The notes: a model not told the origin generated them from the letters alone. A stretch of DNA of 64,000 nt from Eubacteriaceae bacterium (GCA_021770095.1 JAETRQ010000008.1:26285-90284), one strand, 5' to 3'. Positions 1-8,846 are shown, numbered from the stretch's first letter. Numbers and translations: made by a program.

Positions 1-1
1 T

Positions 2-706
2 TTCCTTTGGATTTATTATGGATACCCGTCTTCTTCATATGAAGGTATCAGCGTTGAAAAAATGCGTTACAACTGCGGCAAAGCACTGGCAAAAAGAGAT
101 AACGTAACGCCTGATATTGTAGCAGGTGTTCCTGACTCAGGTGTTGCACATGCAATTGGATATTCCAATCAATCAGGAATTCCGTTCAACAGACCTTTTG
201 TAAAATATACACCAACATGGCCGCGTTCCTTTATGCCGACAACCCAGAATAAGAGAAATCTCATTGCAAAAATGAAATTAATTCCTATTCACGATTTGAT
301 TGACGGCAAGAGCCTTCTTTTGATTGATGACTCTATCGTACGCGGAACACAACTTAGAGAAACAACAGAATTTCTTTATTCAAGCGGTGCTAAAGAGGTT
401 CATATCAGACCTGCTTGTCCGCCATTGCTTTATGGTTGTAAATACCTCAACTTCTCACGCTCTACATCAGAGATGGAACTGATTACCCGCCGTGTTATCC
501 AAGAACTTGAGGGTGACAATGTGAGTGATGAAACACTCAAAGAATATACGGACCCTGACAGTGACAAATACAAAAAGATGGTTGATATGATTTGTGAAAA
601 ACTGCATTTCACATCACTAAGATACCACAGACTTGACGATATGATTGAATCAGTCGGTATCGGAGCAGATAAACTTTGTACTTATTGCTGGAATGGTGAA
701 GAATAA
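2..706 (+). CDS. purF: Amidophosphoribosyltransferase, 3' part (5' end outside window)
   Basis: Catalyses the first committed step of purine synthesis, PRPP plus glutamine to 5-phosphoribosylamine, in the cytosol. The open frame runs in from the left edge (residues read FLWIYYGYPSSSYEGISVEK before the first internal Met at 62), so the N-terminal glutamine amidotransferase domain is missing. The phosphoribosyltransferase domain carries the PRPP loop LLLIDDSIVRGTQLRE. Cysteines in RPACPPLLYGC and the C-terminal CTYC fit the ligands of the [4Fe-4S] cluster found in Bacillus-type PurF, so I expect the iron-sulfur class. A terminator follows 17 bases after the stop. Function is secure; full length cannot be judged. 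Confidence 0.93.
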   Translation, partial: FLWIYYGYPSSSYEGISVEKMRYNCGKALAKRDNVTPDIVAGVPDSGVAHAIGYSNQSGIPFNRPFVKYTPTWPRSFMPTTQNKRNLIAKMKLIPIHDLIDGKSLLLIDDSIVRGTQLRETTEFLYSSGAKEVHIRPACPPLLYGCKYLNFSRSTSEMELITRRVIQELEGDNVSDETLKEYTDPDSDKYKKMVDMICEKLHFTSLRYHRLDDMIESVGIGADKLCTYCWNGEE

Positions 707-722
707 ATAATAGTATTAATTA

Positions 723-752
723 AAGGCTTGGTAATCCCAAGCCTTATTTTTT
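723..752 (+). terminator. Rho-independent terminator after purF
   Basis: A perfect 9-bp stem (AAGGCTTGG / CCAAGCCTT, arms 723-731 and 737-745) with a 5-base loop is followed by a T tract at 747-752. It separates purF from the queT riboswitch unit. Confidence 0.9.
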
Positions 753-774
753 AACAAAAAAATACATATTATCA

Positions 775-803
775 TTGCATTTTCATTTTAAATAGTGTAT
801 TAT
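775..803 (+). promoter_or_regulatory. Promoter of the queT leader
   Basis: TTGCAT (775-780) and TATTAT (798-803) are separated by 17 bases. The predicted start, near 810, coincides with the first base of the riboswitch stem, which supports both calls. Confidence 0.6.
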
Positions 804-809
804 ATTTTC

Positions 810-874
810 GTCAGTTCGCAACATCCTGACCAGTCAAGATATTTATCTTGGCTTCTAAAAACAAAACTAAGGAG
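810..874 (+). ncRNA. preQ1-type riboswitch candidate with an inserted hairpin
   Basis: A 5-bp stem (810-814 with 826-830) closes the loop TTCGCAACATC, which resembles the TCGCA loop of class I preQ1 aptamers. The A-rich tail AAAAACAAAACTAAGGAG (857-874) ends in the Shine-Dalgarno of queT. GGA of the tail can pair with TCC at 824-826, the usual H-type pseudoknot that hides the ribosome site. A 9-bp hairpin (832-840 with 845-853) sits between stem 1 and the tail, which is not usual for class I; classes II and III do carry an extra helix. The downstream gene belongs to the transporter family typically controlled by preQ1. The class is left open. Confidence 0.7.
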
Positions 875-885
875 AAAATTGAATA

Positions 886-1410
886 ATGAAAAATGCTAAA
901 GTAAAACAAATTGTTACCGCAGCAGTAATTGCTGCAATGTACACCGCATTGACTTATGCGCAGAACTTCTTACTTCCCGGTACAACCTCCATGGCTGTTC
1001 AGTTCAGGGTATCTGAGGCACTGAATGTTCTTGCACTGTTCACACCGGCAGCAATACCGGGACTGACTATCGGATGCATACTGTCAAACCTGTATAATAT
1101 AGGACAGGGATTACCGCTTGACATGATATTCGGCTCACTGGCAACCCTTGGTGCGACACTGAGCATTTACTTTTTGCGCAATGTTAAGATTAAAACATAT
1201 CCCCTGTTATCTATGCTCATGCCTGCGTTATTCAATGGTATTATCATTGGATGGGAAATTGAAACATTCTTTATTGATGGTGATTTCCATTTTATAAGTT
1301 TCCTAACACAAGCAGGATTAGTGGCACTTGGTGAATTACTTGTGATGATTACACTGGGTACACTTTTGTATTATGTTATGATAAAAAGAAATATAGACAA
1401 AAAAATATAA
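886..1410 (+). CDS. queT: QueT-family queuosine-precursor transporter
   Basis: A 174-residue, very hydrophobic protein with about five membrane spans and the family pattern QFRVSEALNVLALFTPAAIPGLTIGC. QueT proteins are thought to be substrate-binding (S) components of ECF-type vitamin transporters that import queuosine precursors; the energising ECF module is not in the window. ATG at 886 follows AAGGAG with suitable spacing, and that ribosome site is part of the riboswitch candidate just upstream. It is monocistronic, ending at a shared terminator at 1417-1460. Family membership is seen in the sequence; the substrate is inferred from family and riboswitch. Confidence 0.88.
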   Translation: MKNAKVKQIVTAAVIAAMYTALTYAQNFLLPGTTSMAVQFRVSEALNVLALFTPAAIPGLTIGCILSNLYNIGQGLPLDMIFGSLATLGATLSIYFLRNVKIKTYPLLSMLMPALFNGIIIGWEIETFFIDGDFHFISFLTQAGLVALGELLVMITLGTLLYYVMIKRNIDKKI

Positions 1411-1416
1411 AAAAGC

Positions 1417-1460
1417 AAAAACCATAGGAAAGAGTAATCTAACCTATGGTTTTTATTTTT
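1417..1460. terminator. Bidirectional terminator between queT and the polysaccharide operon
   Basis: A 12-bp perfect stem (1417-1428 AAAAACCATAGG with 1443-1454) is A-rich on one side and T-rich on the other. It can therefore end both plus-strand queT and the minus-strand operon whose last stop codon is at 1468. Confidence 0.85.
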
Positions 1461-1467
1461 AGTATGA

Positions 1468-2376
1468 TTATGTTCTCATTCTGTAATGCTCATCAATTTC
1501 ACAGAGTTCTTCAAATGAGTCAATCTCCATTGTATCCTGAAATGTACATTCACGGACATAAATATCTGACAAATCCACATAAAAATGACAGAGTACATCA
1601 TCCCAGAAATGATCTTTACCGCCCAGCATATTGTCAAACACATCGCCTACTTTTTCTGCAAAAAGATTGCCCATCTCTTCATTATAGTAAGCAATGCCAT
1701 ACATATGGTGACAATTTTTACCACCTTTATGCAAATCCGTAATTTTAAGATTTTCGTCCGTATCAAAACACCAGTCAGGTGTGCTCTTAACAGGTACACC
1801 AAGGTAATTGCTCTCATACTGATATTTACTGATTAAATCCTGATTAACAAGATAAATATCAGATTCAAAAACATAAGCATTTGCTATTTTATCACGTACA
1901 AGATATGCAGATGAAATGTTATTGTATGTCTTATAATAAGGATTATCAACAAACGTAATGTTTGGATATTTATATTTCAACTGATCAAATATTTCACCCA
2001 AATAGCCACGTACAACAATAATTTCTTCAATCCCTGCAGCGATACAGGCATCAATCAAGGTATCAATAATACGCACACCGTTAACACGAACAAGCGGTTT
2101 TGGTGTATTAATGGTAATTGGCATCATTCGGGTTCCCATACCTGCGGCAATAAATATTGCCCTTTTCACTCTGTAAGGCTCAAGTACATTCAAACCTTCA
2201 TCCGTAATCTGACTGCCGATAATATAACCTTTTTCCGTTAAATCAGATGTGGTATTTTTAAAATCATTGAACGACATTTTAATCTTCCCTGCCACCTCTT
2301 TGGGTGCCAGATTAGAATTTTTTTCATATTCGGCAAGTACCGAAAATTCCTGTTTAGTAAGCATTTCAGTCTCCAT
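1468..2376 (-). CDS. LicC-like CTP:phosphocholine cytidylyltransferase with N-terminal winged helix
   Basis: Residues about 72-300 form a nucleotidyltransferase domain of the LicC type: glycine-rich AAGMGTRMMP, then TPKPLVRVNG, then the acidic FESDIYLV metal site. LicC activates phosphocholine with CTP so that LicD can move it onto a glycan. Residues 1-70 look like a small MarR-like winged helix (LTKQEFSVLAEYEKNSNLAPKE, then ITDEGLNVLEPY), an arrangement I recall from some choline and aminoethylphosphonate cytidylyltransferases. It is the last gene of the polysaccharide operon, with a licD-family gene four genes earlier in transcription. No licA kinase or licB choline permease lies nearby. 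The nucleotidyl substrate could instead be another phospho-amine. Confidence 0.75.
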   Translation of the reverse strand: METEMLTKQEFSVLAEYEKNSNLAPKEVAGKIKMSFNDFKNTTSDLTEKGYIIGSQITDEGLNVLEPYRVKRAIFIAAGMGTRMMPITINTPKPLVRVNGVRIIDTLIDACIAAGIEEIIVVRGYLGEIFDQLKYKYPNITFVDNPYYKTYNNISSAYLVRDKIANAYVFESDIYLVNQDLISKYQYESNYLGVPVKSTPDWCFDTDENLKITDLHKGGKNCHHMYGIAYYNEEMGNLFAEKVGDVFDNMLGGKDHFWDDVLCHFYVDLSDIYVRECTFQDTMEIDSFEELCEIDEHYRMRT

Positions 2377-2420
2377 TCATAAAAATTACAAACATATAAA
2401 ATAATTATTATCCGATTCCG

Positions 2421-3221
2421 TTAATGATTCAAATCATTCCATGAAATGATTTGACCGTCATTTTTTATCAAATCATAATGTTCAGTAAGTAATTTGGGTC
2501 CATTTCCAAATATTGATACGGTATCATCAATGAGTTTTCCATCAACATAGTTAGGATGAACAAATAGTTCTATATATTCATCATCTTTAAATAATTCTTT
2601 TTTGTTTAAATAATAATCAACTCTGGAAGATTTTGCAACTTTCGTTTTGAACACACTCAATAATTTAATTAAAAACAATCTCAGATTCATTTTTTTACCA
2701 AGTAATTTTTGATGCTCTCCATAATACCTAACTGTTTTTATATTATATTTTTTAACTAATTTTCTTATAGCATATGCTACAAGGAAATTCAAATTATAGT
2801 ATAAGTGAAAATCAATATGAGAATTGTTGCCTTTATTCCCTGTTAATTCGATAAATTTTTTATACTGACTCTCCAGTTCAAGAAAAATCAGCTGAGCATA
2901 CTTCAATGAATTTCTGCCGGCAAAATCATAAGGACCCTTTTGCTTGAATTCGCCGTTTTCACAAAAAGCACTGCATGTCAGAAACTCAGAATTAAGAGGA
3001 TACGCATTCCCGCTCATCGCCCCTGAAACTAAATTAAGATGACAGTGGAGATTATTGATATACCCCCCCTCGTGTGCCATTTTCACTGCTTCATCTGAGA
3101 AATCCGAATTGACCAAAAGAGCGGCAGATTTAATTAAACCATTCTTAAATGCATAATCAATTGCCATGTTTCTTTCATGACTTCTGCCAAAATCATCAGC
3201 TGACAATATTATTGTTTTCAT
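2421..3221 (-). CDS. ChbG/YdjC-family carbohydrate deacetylase
   Basis: YdjC-fold proteins remove N-acetyl groups from amino sugars using a divalent metal. The N-terminal ADDFG motif, LHCHLNL near residue 60 and HIDFH near residue 138 give the expected Asp and His metal ligands. At 266 residues the length fits the family, and there is no signal peptide, so it should act in the cytosol on a sugar nucleotide or lipid-linked intermediate. That would leave a free amine on the repeat unit. ATG at 3221 follows a reasonable AGTGAGGA ribosome site. The family is clear; the glycan substrate is inferred from its place in the operon. Confidence 0.82.
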   Translation of the reverse strand: MKTIILSADDFGRSHERNMAIDYAFKNGLIKSAALLVNSDFSDEAVKMAHEGGYINNLHCHLNLVSGAMSGNAYPLNSEFLTCSAFCENGEFKQKGPYDFAGRNSLKYAQLIFLELESQYKKFIELTGNKGNNSHIDFHLYYNLNFLVAYAIRKLVKKYNIKTVRYYGEHQKLLGKKMNLRLFLIKLLSVFKTKVAKSSRVDYYLNKKELFKDDEYIELFVHPNYVDGKLIDDTVSIFGNGPKLLTEHYDLIKNDGQIISWNDLNH

Positions 3222-3249
3222 TAGAAAATCCTCACTCTTAAAAAAATTA

Positions 3250-4206
3250 TTATATCCAAAAGCGTTCTGATGGGAAATTCATATTAAAATCAGGCAAGTC
3301 GCCTTTTTTCTCTGCAATTTGATAAATTTTATATGCAAAGTAAATATCATGAAGTGCTATACCCCCACAATATACCACAATTCTTTCGTCATCCGATTCT
3401 CTTCCTTTTACTGTGCCATTAACCAGTTTTGAAATTTCAACTGCTTTATCTTTAAACTTATCATAATACTTAAATGATTTAACATGACCATAATCATCAA
3501 TAAAAACTTTATCAAAAAACAAATCGCAATTCTGGAATCCAGCAGTATGTATCGGAACTACCAAACAGCCTTTTTTAAATACTTCATCACTTACAAAAGT
3601 ACTTCTGGCAAACCCAACAGCAGACACTATTGAATCACATCCGCAGACTTCCTCATAAGTTTCTACTATTTCAAACTTAAAATTAGGAAAATCCTTTTTG
3701 AACCTATCAATAAAGCATTCTGCCTGATCTTTATATCTCAGAACTTTTATCGTTAAGTCTCCTTTAAAAATATTTCCAAAAATATACATAAAAGCACGAG
3801 CCGCTAAGCCAAGTCCCATAATACCAAGAGTCTTAAAATCTTTTTTGCTGTATTCAATTACAGAATGTGCTGCGATTGCTCCCGTTCTCATATTTGTAAT
3901 CCAAATACCGTCAGTAACTGCCAGCAATCCCATCTTTGAACAATTCTGAATCATAATATTGGAATTTCTTGCCGGAACACCAGCAGAATCGTCAACATTT
4001 CGGGATATAAACTTAACACCGGCAATATCATAATCCGGCAAAACACAAGGCATAGTTATATATCTTCCGGAATCTCCCTGCCACATTTTCACTTTTGGAG
4101 GGAGAACACAGTCTTCCTTTATTCTCCAAACATCATTGCACCAATCATAAATTTCCTGAGGAGAAATATTTAAACCTTTTATATAATCATAATCTAATAC
4201 TTTCAT
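3250..4206 (-). CDS. Ornithine cyclodeaminase/mu-crystallin-family dehydrogenase
   Basis: The family includes ornithine cyclodeaminase, alanine dehydrogenases and the siderophore enzyme SbnB, all NAD(P)-dependent enzymes working on amino or imino acids. The Rossmann loop reads GIMGLGLAARAF (about residues 126-137), and SIVSAVGF follows in the usual place. The start is ATG at 4206, with AGGAG nine bases upstream; a TTG three codons earlier lies directly against that ribosome site and is rejected. Within a polysaccharide operon such an enzyme may make an amino acid or opine-like substituent, but this is inference. An ordinary amino acid role cannot be excluded. Confidence 0.78.
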   Translation of the reverse strand: MKVLDYDYIKGLNISPQEIYDWCNDVWRIKEDCVLPPKVKMWQGDSGRYITMPCVLPDYDIAGVKFISRNVDDSAGVPARNSNIMIQNCSKMGLLAVTDGIWITNMRTGAIAAHSVIEYSKKDFKTLGIMGLGLAARAFMYIFGNIFKGDLTIKVLRYKDQAECFIDRFKKDFPNFKFEIVETYEEVCGCDSIVSAVGFARSTFVSDEVFKKGCLVVPIHTAGFQNCDLFFDKVFIDDYGHVKSFKYYDKFKDKAVEISKLVNGTVKGRESDDERIVVYCGGIALHDIYFAYKIYQIAEKKGDLPDFNMNFPSERFWI

Positions 4207-4254
4207 ATTTACCAACTCCTAAAACAGTTTTATTAATCTATATTAATATTACAT

Positions 4255-5094
4255 TTAATCTGTAATTATTTCTTTTTTATATTCTTTGTAATCCTTATTT
4301 AAATCAAAAATAATTTCTCCGCAAACCTGCTCATGTCCTGTGCGTTCGGATACGGGAGGAGGTGTCATATAATCACCATATAAAGCAGTTAAAAGTGCAT
4401 CATACTGATAAGGAACATTATACGCTTTCCCTTCAAATTCAAGTTTGACAGTTTCAGTATAAAATTCGGTTCTCCTTTTAGGATTCAATTTTTTGAACAA
4501 TATGGATGACTTTTCCGACTTATCAAAACTCTTGTACAAAAACAAATTATTTATATTACAAAGAAAATGTTTTATCGTCAATGGTAAGTTCATCAGGAAT
4601 TTTGCCGCCGTACTGGGCGAATAATCTTTGACTGCAATTTCAACAAAATCCTTCGATAATAATGTCTTATTCAATCCAAACAATCTTTGCTGAAGTTTAA
4701 ATAAAAACTTGTTTTCATAAGTTCCGACTATCGGAAAAACATCAATACAGACACCCCAATGAATATTGAGTGCTGCCTGATCAACAGGCATTGAGGTAGT
4801 ATTATTTGCTCTTATCTTGGACCAAAGTTCGTTATATGATTTCTCTGTTTTGTAATTTTGTAAAAAATATTTATCTCCAAATTCTTTCTGTGCAATTTTG
4901 CAGAATTTCTTATAGTCTTTAATCGGCATTTCAACATCAATATCATCATCCCATGGGATAAAGCCTTTATGCCTTACTGCACCGAGCAAGGTCCCGCTGC
5001 TGAGCCAATATCTTAAATTATATTTTTTACAGATACGGTCAACTTCATCAAGCATATTCAAATCAAAGATTTGCATATCACGTAAACTCGACAT
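4255..5094 (-). CDS. LicD-family phosphotransferase
   Basis: LicD enzymes transfer phosphocholine (or a related phospho group) from a CDP donor to a sugar in teichoic acid, LPS or capsule. The N-terminal fold shows YWLSSGTLLGAVRHKGFIPW followed by DDDID, the nucleotidyltransferase-like metal site that defines the family. Length (279) is typical and there is no signal peptide. A LicC-like cytidylyltransferase at 1468-2376 would supply the donor, so the pair points to phosphocholine decoration. ATG at 5094 follows AGAAAGGAG. Some LicD relatives in eukaryotes (fukutin) use other phospho donors, so the exact group is inferred. Confidence 0.88.
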   Translation of the reverse strand: MSSLRDMQIFDLNMLDEVDRICKKYNLRYWLSSGTLLGAVRHKGFIPWDDDIDVEMPIKDYKKFCKIAQKEFGDKYFLQNYKTEKSYNELWSKIRANNTTSMPVDQAALNIHWGVCIDVFPIVGTYENKFLFKLQQRLFGLNKTLLSKDFVEIAVKDYSPSTAAKFLMNLPLTIKHFLCNINNLFLYKSFDKSEKSSILFKKLNPKRRTEFYTETVKLEFEGKAYNVPYQYDALLTALYGDYMTPPPVSERTGHEQVCGEIIFDLNKDYKEYKKEIITD

Positions 5095-5112
5095 GTTTTC
5101 TCCTTTCTGATA

Positions 5113-6660
5113 TTAACGTCTGCTGATTTTCTTTTTAAATTTATTCATAAATCCGAGAGCAGTATTTTTTAAATACTTAAATTCCTCTGTTCTGAAAAAG
5201 ATAAGAGAAAAAATCAAATTCGGAATAATAGTACAAATAATTAACTTTAAAAGCATATCTGCAATAGAAGAAATATGAATGAATGAACAGATAAAATAAC
5301 AGATACCGCAGGTTATGCAAATAATCACAACATATACAATATACTTTGCATAATACCCCCATACTTTCATACCGAAAGCGTACTTATGAACCATATAGGG
5401 ATCATACCATGCATTGGTTAAAAGACGGGAAACAGAAGTGGCAAGATATATTCCGAATAACCCCCATTTGTTGCCCCACCAAATGGAGAGGCCTAAATTG
5501 AGAACGGCTGTTGCAATGAGTAAATATCTTCCATATTTGAACAAACCAAGCGTATTCTTATAGGACCATACTGCATTTTGCATACCCTGAATATAAAAGT
5601 TAACTGCCAGCGCAATTGGTATACTGATACCAAGAACATAATTTTCTCCGAAAAATACTTTTACAATATCTGTTGAGCAAACAACAATACCGATTGCCGC
5701 CCAGCCAAACAGCCAGAAATTCGCAAAATTCACACAGTCAAATAATTTCTTCCTTTTCGCCTTATCTTCAAGAGCATTGTGATTGCCGATACTCGCATTA
5801 ATTCCGTTAAACACCTGCACCAATAAAGCATTCAAAGTACTGGACAGTAAAGTATAGTTGGATGACAGACCTACTGTTGACAAACCTTTAAAATAAGAAA
5901 TAATCATATTATCCGTGCTGTTAACAAGCATTCCGCACACTTTAATAACAATCAGATAACGCACATTATCAAAAAGACCTTTTTTCTCTTCTTTTTTCAA
6001 AGGCTTTATATCTTTATCAGCTATATAGGGGAACTTTTTCTTCGCAACATATGAAATACTCACATTATAAATAAATATTCCCACAATCTGAATCATCAGA
6101 TACAGCATATAATTATGTGTTGTATAAAGAACAATCATCTGCAGTATGCTTTGCAGAATCGTCTGAATATAACTTAATCCTACAACTAAATAATTTTGCT
6201 GTGCAGCTGACAGAAGCGATGATCTGTAACTGAAGAAATATGTACTTGACGTATTAAAAATATAGACAAGATAAATTACATAAAGATTTTCTGAAATATT
6301 CGGCGGCTCTTTAACGATAATATTTAAAAATGGTAAAAGTGCAACACCGACAACAGCCACAATCACACCGATTAATCTGTAACATTTGCCGTAAAATTTA
6401 ACCAAAGAGGCAATCTTTTCTTTATCATCAACCGCAAGCGGTTTATAGAGTGCATAAACGATTGCTGAGCCGATTCCCAATTCCGCAAGAGACAGCATTT
6501 TTAAAACATCACCGAATAATCCGCTGATTCCGAGATAGTCTGTTGACAATGTTCTTGTGAATACCATTCGGCAAACGATACCCAATAAAGTATTTATAAT
6601 ATAACCGCCCATACCGGTCATAACATTTATAAAAGAATTTTGAGTTCTTGAACGTTTCAT
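5113..6660 (-). CDS. Wzx-type oligosaccharide flippase
   Basis: A 515-residue polytopic membrane protein with 12-14 predicted spans, starting with the family-typical SFINVMTGMGGYIINTLLGIVCRMVF and TDYLGISGLF. Wzx-type flippases of the MOP superfamily turn undecaprenyl-linked repeat units to the outer face of the membrane. Together with the EpsG-type protein at 13239-14405 it would make a Wzx/Wzy-style pathway. The C terminus is basic, consistent with a cytoplasmic end. It is 18 bases downstream of the next gene in transcription order, so co-transcribed. Confidence 0.88.
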   Translation of the reverse strand: MKRSRTQNSFINVMTGMGGYIINTLLGIVCRMVFTRTLSTDYLGISGLFGDVLKMLSLAELGIGSAIVYALYKPLAVDDKEKIASLVKFYGKCYRLIGVIVAVVGVALLPFLNIIVKEPPNISENLYVIYLVYIFNTSSTYFFSYRSSLLSAAQQNYLVVGLSYIQTILQSILQMIVLYTTHNYMLYLMIQIVGIFIYNVSISYVAKKKFPYIADKDIKPLKKEEKKGLFDNVRYLIVIKVCGMLVNSTDNMIISYFKGLSTVGLSSNYTLLSSTLNALLVQVFNGINASIGNHNALEDKAKRKKLFDCVNFANFWLFGWAAIGIVVCSTDIVKVFFGENYVLGISIPIALAVNFYIQGMQNAVWSYKNTLGLFKYGRYLLIATAVLNLGLSIWWGNKWGLFGIYLATSVSRLLTNAWYDPYMVHKYAFGMKVWGYYAKYIVYVVIICITCGICYFICSFIHISSIADMLLKLIICTIIPNLIFSLIFFRTEEFKYLKNTALGFMNKFKKKISRR

Positions 6661-6676
6661 TAAATATACTTCCTGA

Positions 6677-7768
6677 TTATTCTATAATGGATTTTAAATA
6701 ATTTTCAGAATCAAGTCTGAGTGCTGTTAAATTGTCGATATAATTTTTATTATAATCTTTTTTAAAACAGACTCTTTCTCCATATTCAATTAATCTATCC
6801 TCAAACTGACCTATCCGTGCGAGAGAGCGCAGTCGCTCAGATCTTTTCGGATTCAAATAAGTATAAAAATTCTTACCGAAAATAACTGAAAAACAAGTAG
6901 CGTGAAAAGAATCTGTCAGTACAACATCTGCTGAATATATATAACTGATAAACTCAAAAGGCCCCGAAAAAGATACACTTGTAAAATCGTCTTTTTTTAT
7001 TGAAGGGTCTCTGAAATACAGAATCTTTTTACCTGTTTTTTTGGCTAAACTTTTGGCATCTTCCAAAAGTTTCAGATTATTTCCAAGCTGATACACCAAT
7101 ATAAAATTATTCTCATTTACAGGGTGAATATAATTGTGCCAAAAAGACGGATTTACCAGCAGTGTGGGGTCTGCATTTACAATCACGTTTTTTTCCGTAA
7201 GCGGTGAAAGCAAATCAATGGAAGCCTGTTCACGAACACCTATATGGTCAACATTACCAAGCAGTTGTGATAAAACACGCTGCTCCTCATCTGAATAGAA
7301 TTCAACACCGCAGCTGGCTGCATAAGCAATTTTTACTGTTGAATCATAAGAATTTTTACCAAAATATGCATTGTCAAAACCGTATGTTACAACCGGATTC
7401 CAAATCTGGTCACTGCCAAGCAGCAAATAATCATAATTATCTTTCAAATCAAAATGATTATCATAAAATACATCTTTACTCAGCGACAGAAATTTACGTG
7501 CTGAATTAAAATTCTTTTGTTTTTTGATTTTGTTGGGCAATTCGACCAAAAATAACAATAGAGCTTTTAATTTTGACAGACCTTTTTTATCTTTAAGGGC
7601 TTTTTCCAAACTTATTTTATAAGGCCGAATTTGGAATATCGGTCGATAATCAATAACCTCTATTTCATATTCCGTATTTTCTTTTAACCATTCCTGCAAC
7701 GCAAAGCATTGCAAAAATGCACCGTAATTATTTGCATAATGAAAAGTTAATATGCCGATTTTTCCCAT
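6677..7768 (-). CDS. Polysaccharide pyruvyl transferase family protein
   Basis: The start GKIGILTFHYANNYGAFLQCFALQ and the later LLLGSDQIWNP and LTDSFHATCFSVIFGK are hallmarks of the CsaB/WcaK-like pyruvyltransferase family, which transfers a ketal pyruvate from PEP to a hexose. Length (363) is normal. The protein is soluble and would act on the lipid-linked or nucleotide sugar in the cytosol. Pyruvate ketals add negative charge to exopolysaccharides and can anchor S-layer proteins. Family is clear from motifs; the acceptor sugar is unknown. Confidence 0.86.
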   Translation of the reverse strand: MGKIGILTFHYANNYGAFLQCFALQEWLKENTEYEIEVIDYRPIFQIRPYKISLEKALKDKKGLSKLKALLLFLVELPNKIKKQKNFNSARKFLSLSKDVFYDNHFDLKDNYDYLLLGSDQIWNPVVTYGFDNAYFGKNSYDSTVKIAYAASCGVEFYSDEEQRVLSQLLGNVDHIGVREQASIDLLSPLTEKNVIVNADPTLLVNPSFWHNYIHPVNENNFILVYQLGNNLKLLEDAKSLAKKTGKKILYFRDPSIKKDDFTSVSFSGPFEFISYIYSADVVLTDSFHATCFSVIFGKNFYTYLNPKRSERLRSLARIGQFEDRLIEYGERVCFKKDYNKNYIDNLTALRLDSENYLKSIIE

Positions 7769-7819
7769 TAATCCCCACTGAAACTATTTTATAGTTCATT
7801 TCCTTTCAAAAATAGTAAA

Positions 7820-8845
7820 TTATTTTAACAAAGAATTTTTCAAACCCGCAATTTTATAAAACAGAATAACATTGCGGTAATTCCCGCTCCTGTATGCTTT
7901 CAGCAAAAGCGGATTGACATAGCAAGTCCTTTGATTGAGAATTTGCTTAAATGCATCACTCTGTAATATTCTGTTATTAAAGCTCACTTTTTCTTTGTCA
8001 GACATTGTATTTTTAGCGCTCATGGTGTTGCTGAGAATATTCTCATAAGTATGAAAATATGCGTCATAAAACAACTGCATCTGATGTTCATTAACATTCC
8101 ATTTATCTAAAAACCGACGCATATATATTTTCAGGTCCACTGCCGTCTTTGACAGATTTGGTCTGTATACATGGTCAAGTGAATTTTCATTATCCCTGAA
8201 ATAATTATATACAGGAATATTAACCACAACAATATCTGGATTTGTGCATACATCCAGATAATCAAGATTGAACATCAAATCTTCACCAAGACTGACGTTT
8301 TCATTCATTCTGATATTATTTTTTTTAATAATTTCAGTCTCATATAACTTACAATACGGACCCTGCAGCACCCAAAGGTTATATAAGGTTACAACATCTT
8401 TTCGGGTGAAATGCGTATATTTCTCATGAACTGATGCAAGTACAGGTACAGGTTCCAAATCCATACCGTCAATTGTTTGAAAGCATGTCCAGATATGCTG
8501 AACATCCCTGTTATTCTCTTTGGTATCCATCAAGACTTGCAAATAATGATCCTCAACAGAATCATCACTGTCAATAAAAGCCAGATACTCTCCCTCTGCC
8601 TTGTTCATTCCATAATTTCTTGCAGAAGACACACCGCCGTTATCTTTATGAAATACTTTTATACGTGCATCTTTTTCTGCCAAATGATTACATAATTCAA
8701 GAGAATGATCTGTTGACCCGTCATCAATCAACAGCAGTTCCCAATTCTTATAGGATTGATTGACAACACTGTTGACACATCTTTCAATTGTCTTTTCAGA
8801 ATTAAAAACAGGAACTATAACAGAAATTCTAACATCGCTATCCAT
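7820..8845 (-). CDS. Family 2 glycosyltransferase
   Basis: The GT-A fold is seen from residue 6: ISVIVPVFNSEKTIERCVNSV, then LLLIDDGSTDHS and the DXD-like metal site FIDSDD near residue 93. GT2 enzymes move a sugar from a nucleotide donor to the growing undecaprenyl-linked repeat. No membrane segment is obvious. It is one of five GT2 genes in the operon and lies one base from the next (8847-9803), so translation is probably coupled. Donor and linkage cannot be read from sequence. Confidence 0.9.
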   Translation of the reverse strand: MDSDVRISVIVPVFNSEKTIERCVNSVVNQSYKNWELLLIDDGSTDHSLELCNHLAEKDARIKVFHKDNGGVSSARNYGMNKAEGEYLAFIDSDDSVEDHYLQVLMDTKENNRDVQHIWTCFQTIDGMDLEPVPVLASVHEKYTHFTRKDVVTLYNLWVLQGPYCKLYETEIIKKNNIRMNENVSLGEDLMFNLDYLDVCTNPDIVVVNIPVYNYFRDNENSLDHVYRPNLSKTAVDLKIYMRRFLDKWNVNEHQMQLFYDAYFHTYENILSNTMSAKNTMSDKEKVSFNNRILQSDAFKQILNQRTCYVNPLLLKAYRSGNYRNVILFYKIAGLKNSLLK

Positions 8846-8846
8846 A

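Noticed and set aside
1446..1836. Plus-strand open frames opposite the licC-like gene
   Set aside because: Shadow frames with no ribosome site and improbable composition; one starts within the terminator.
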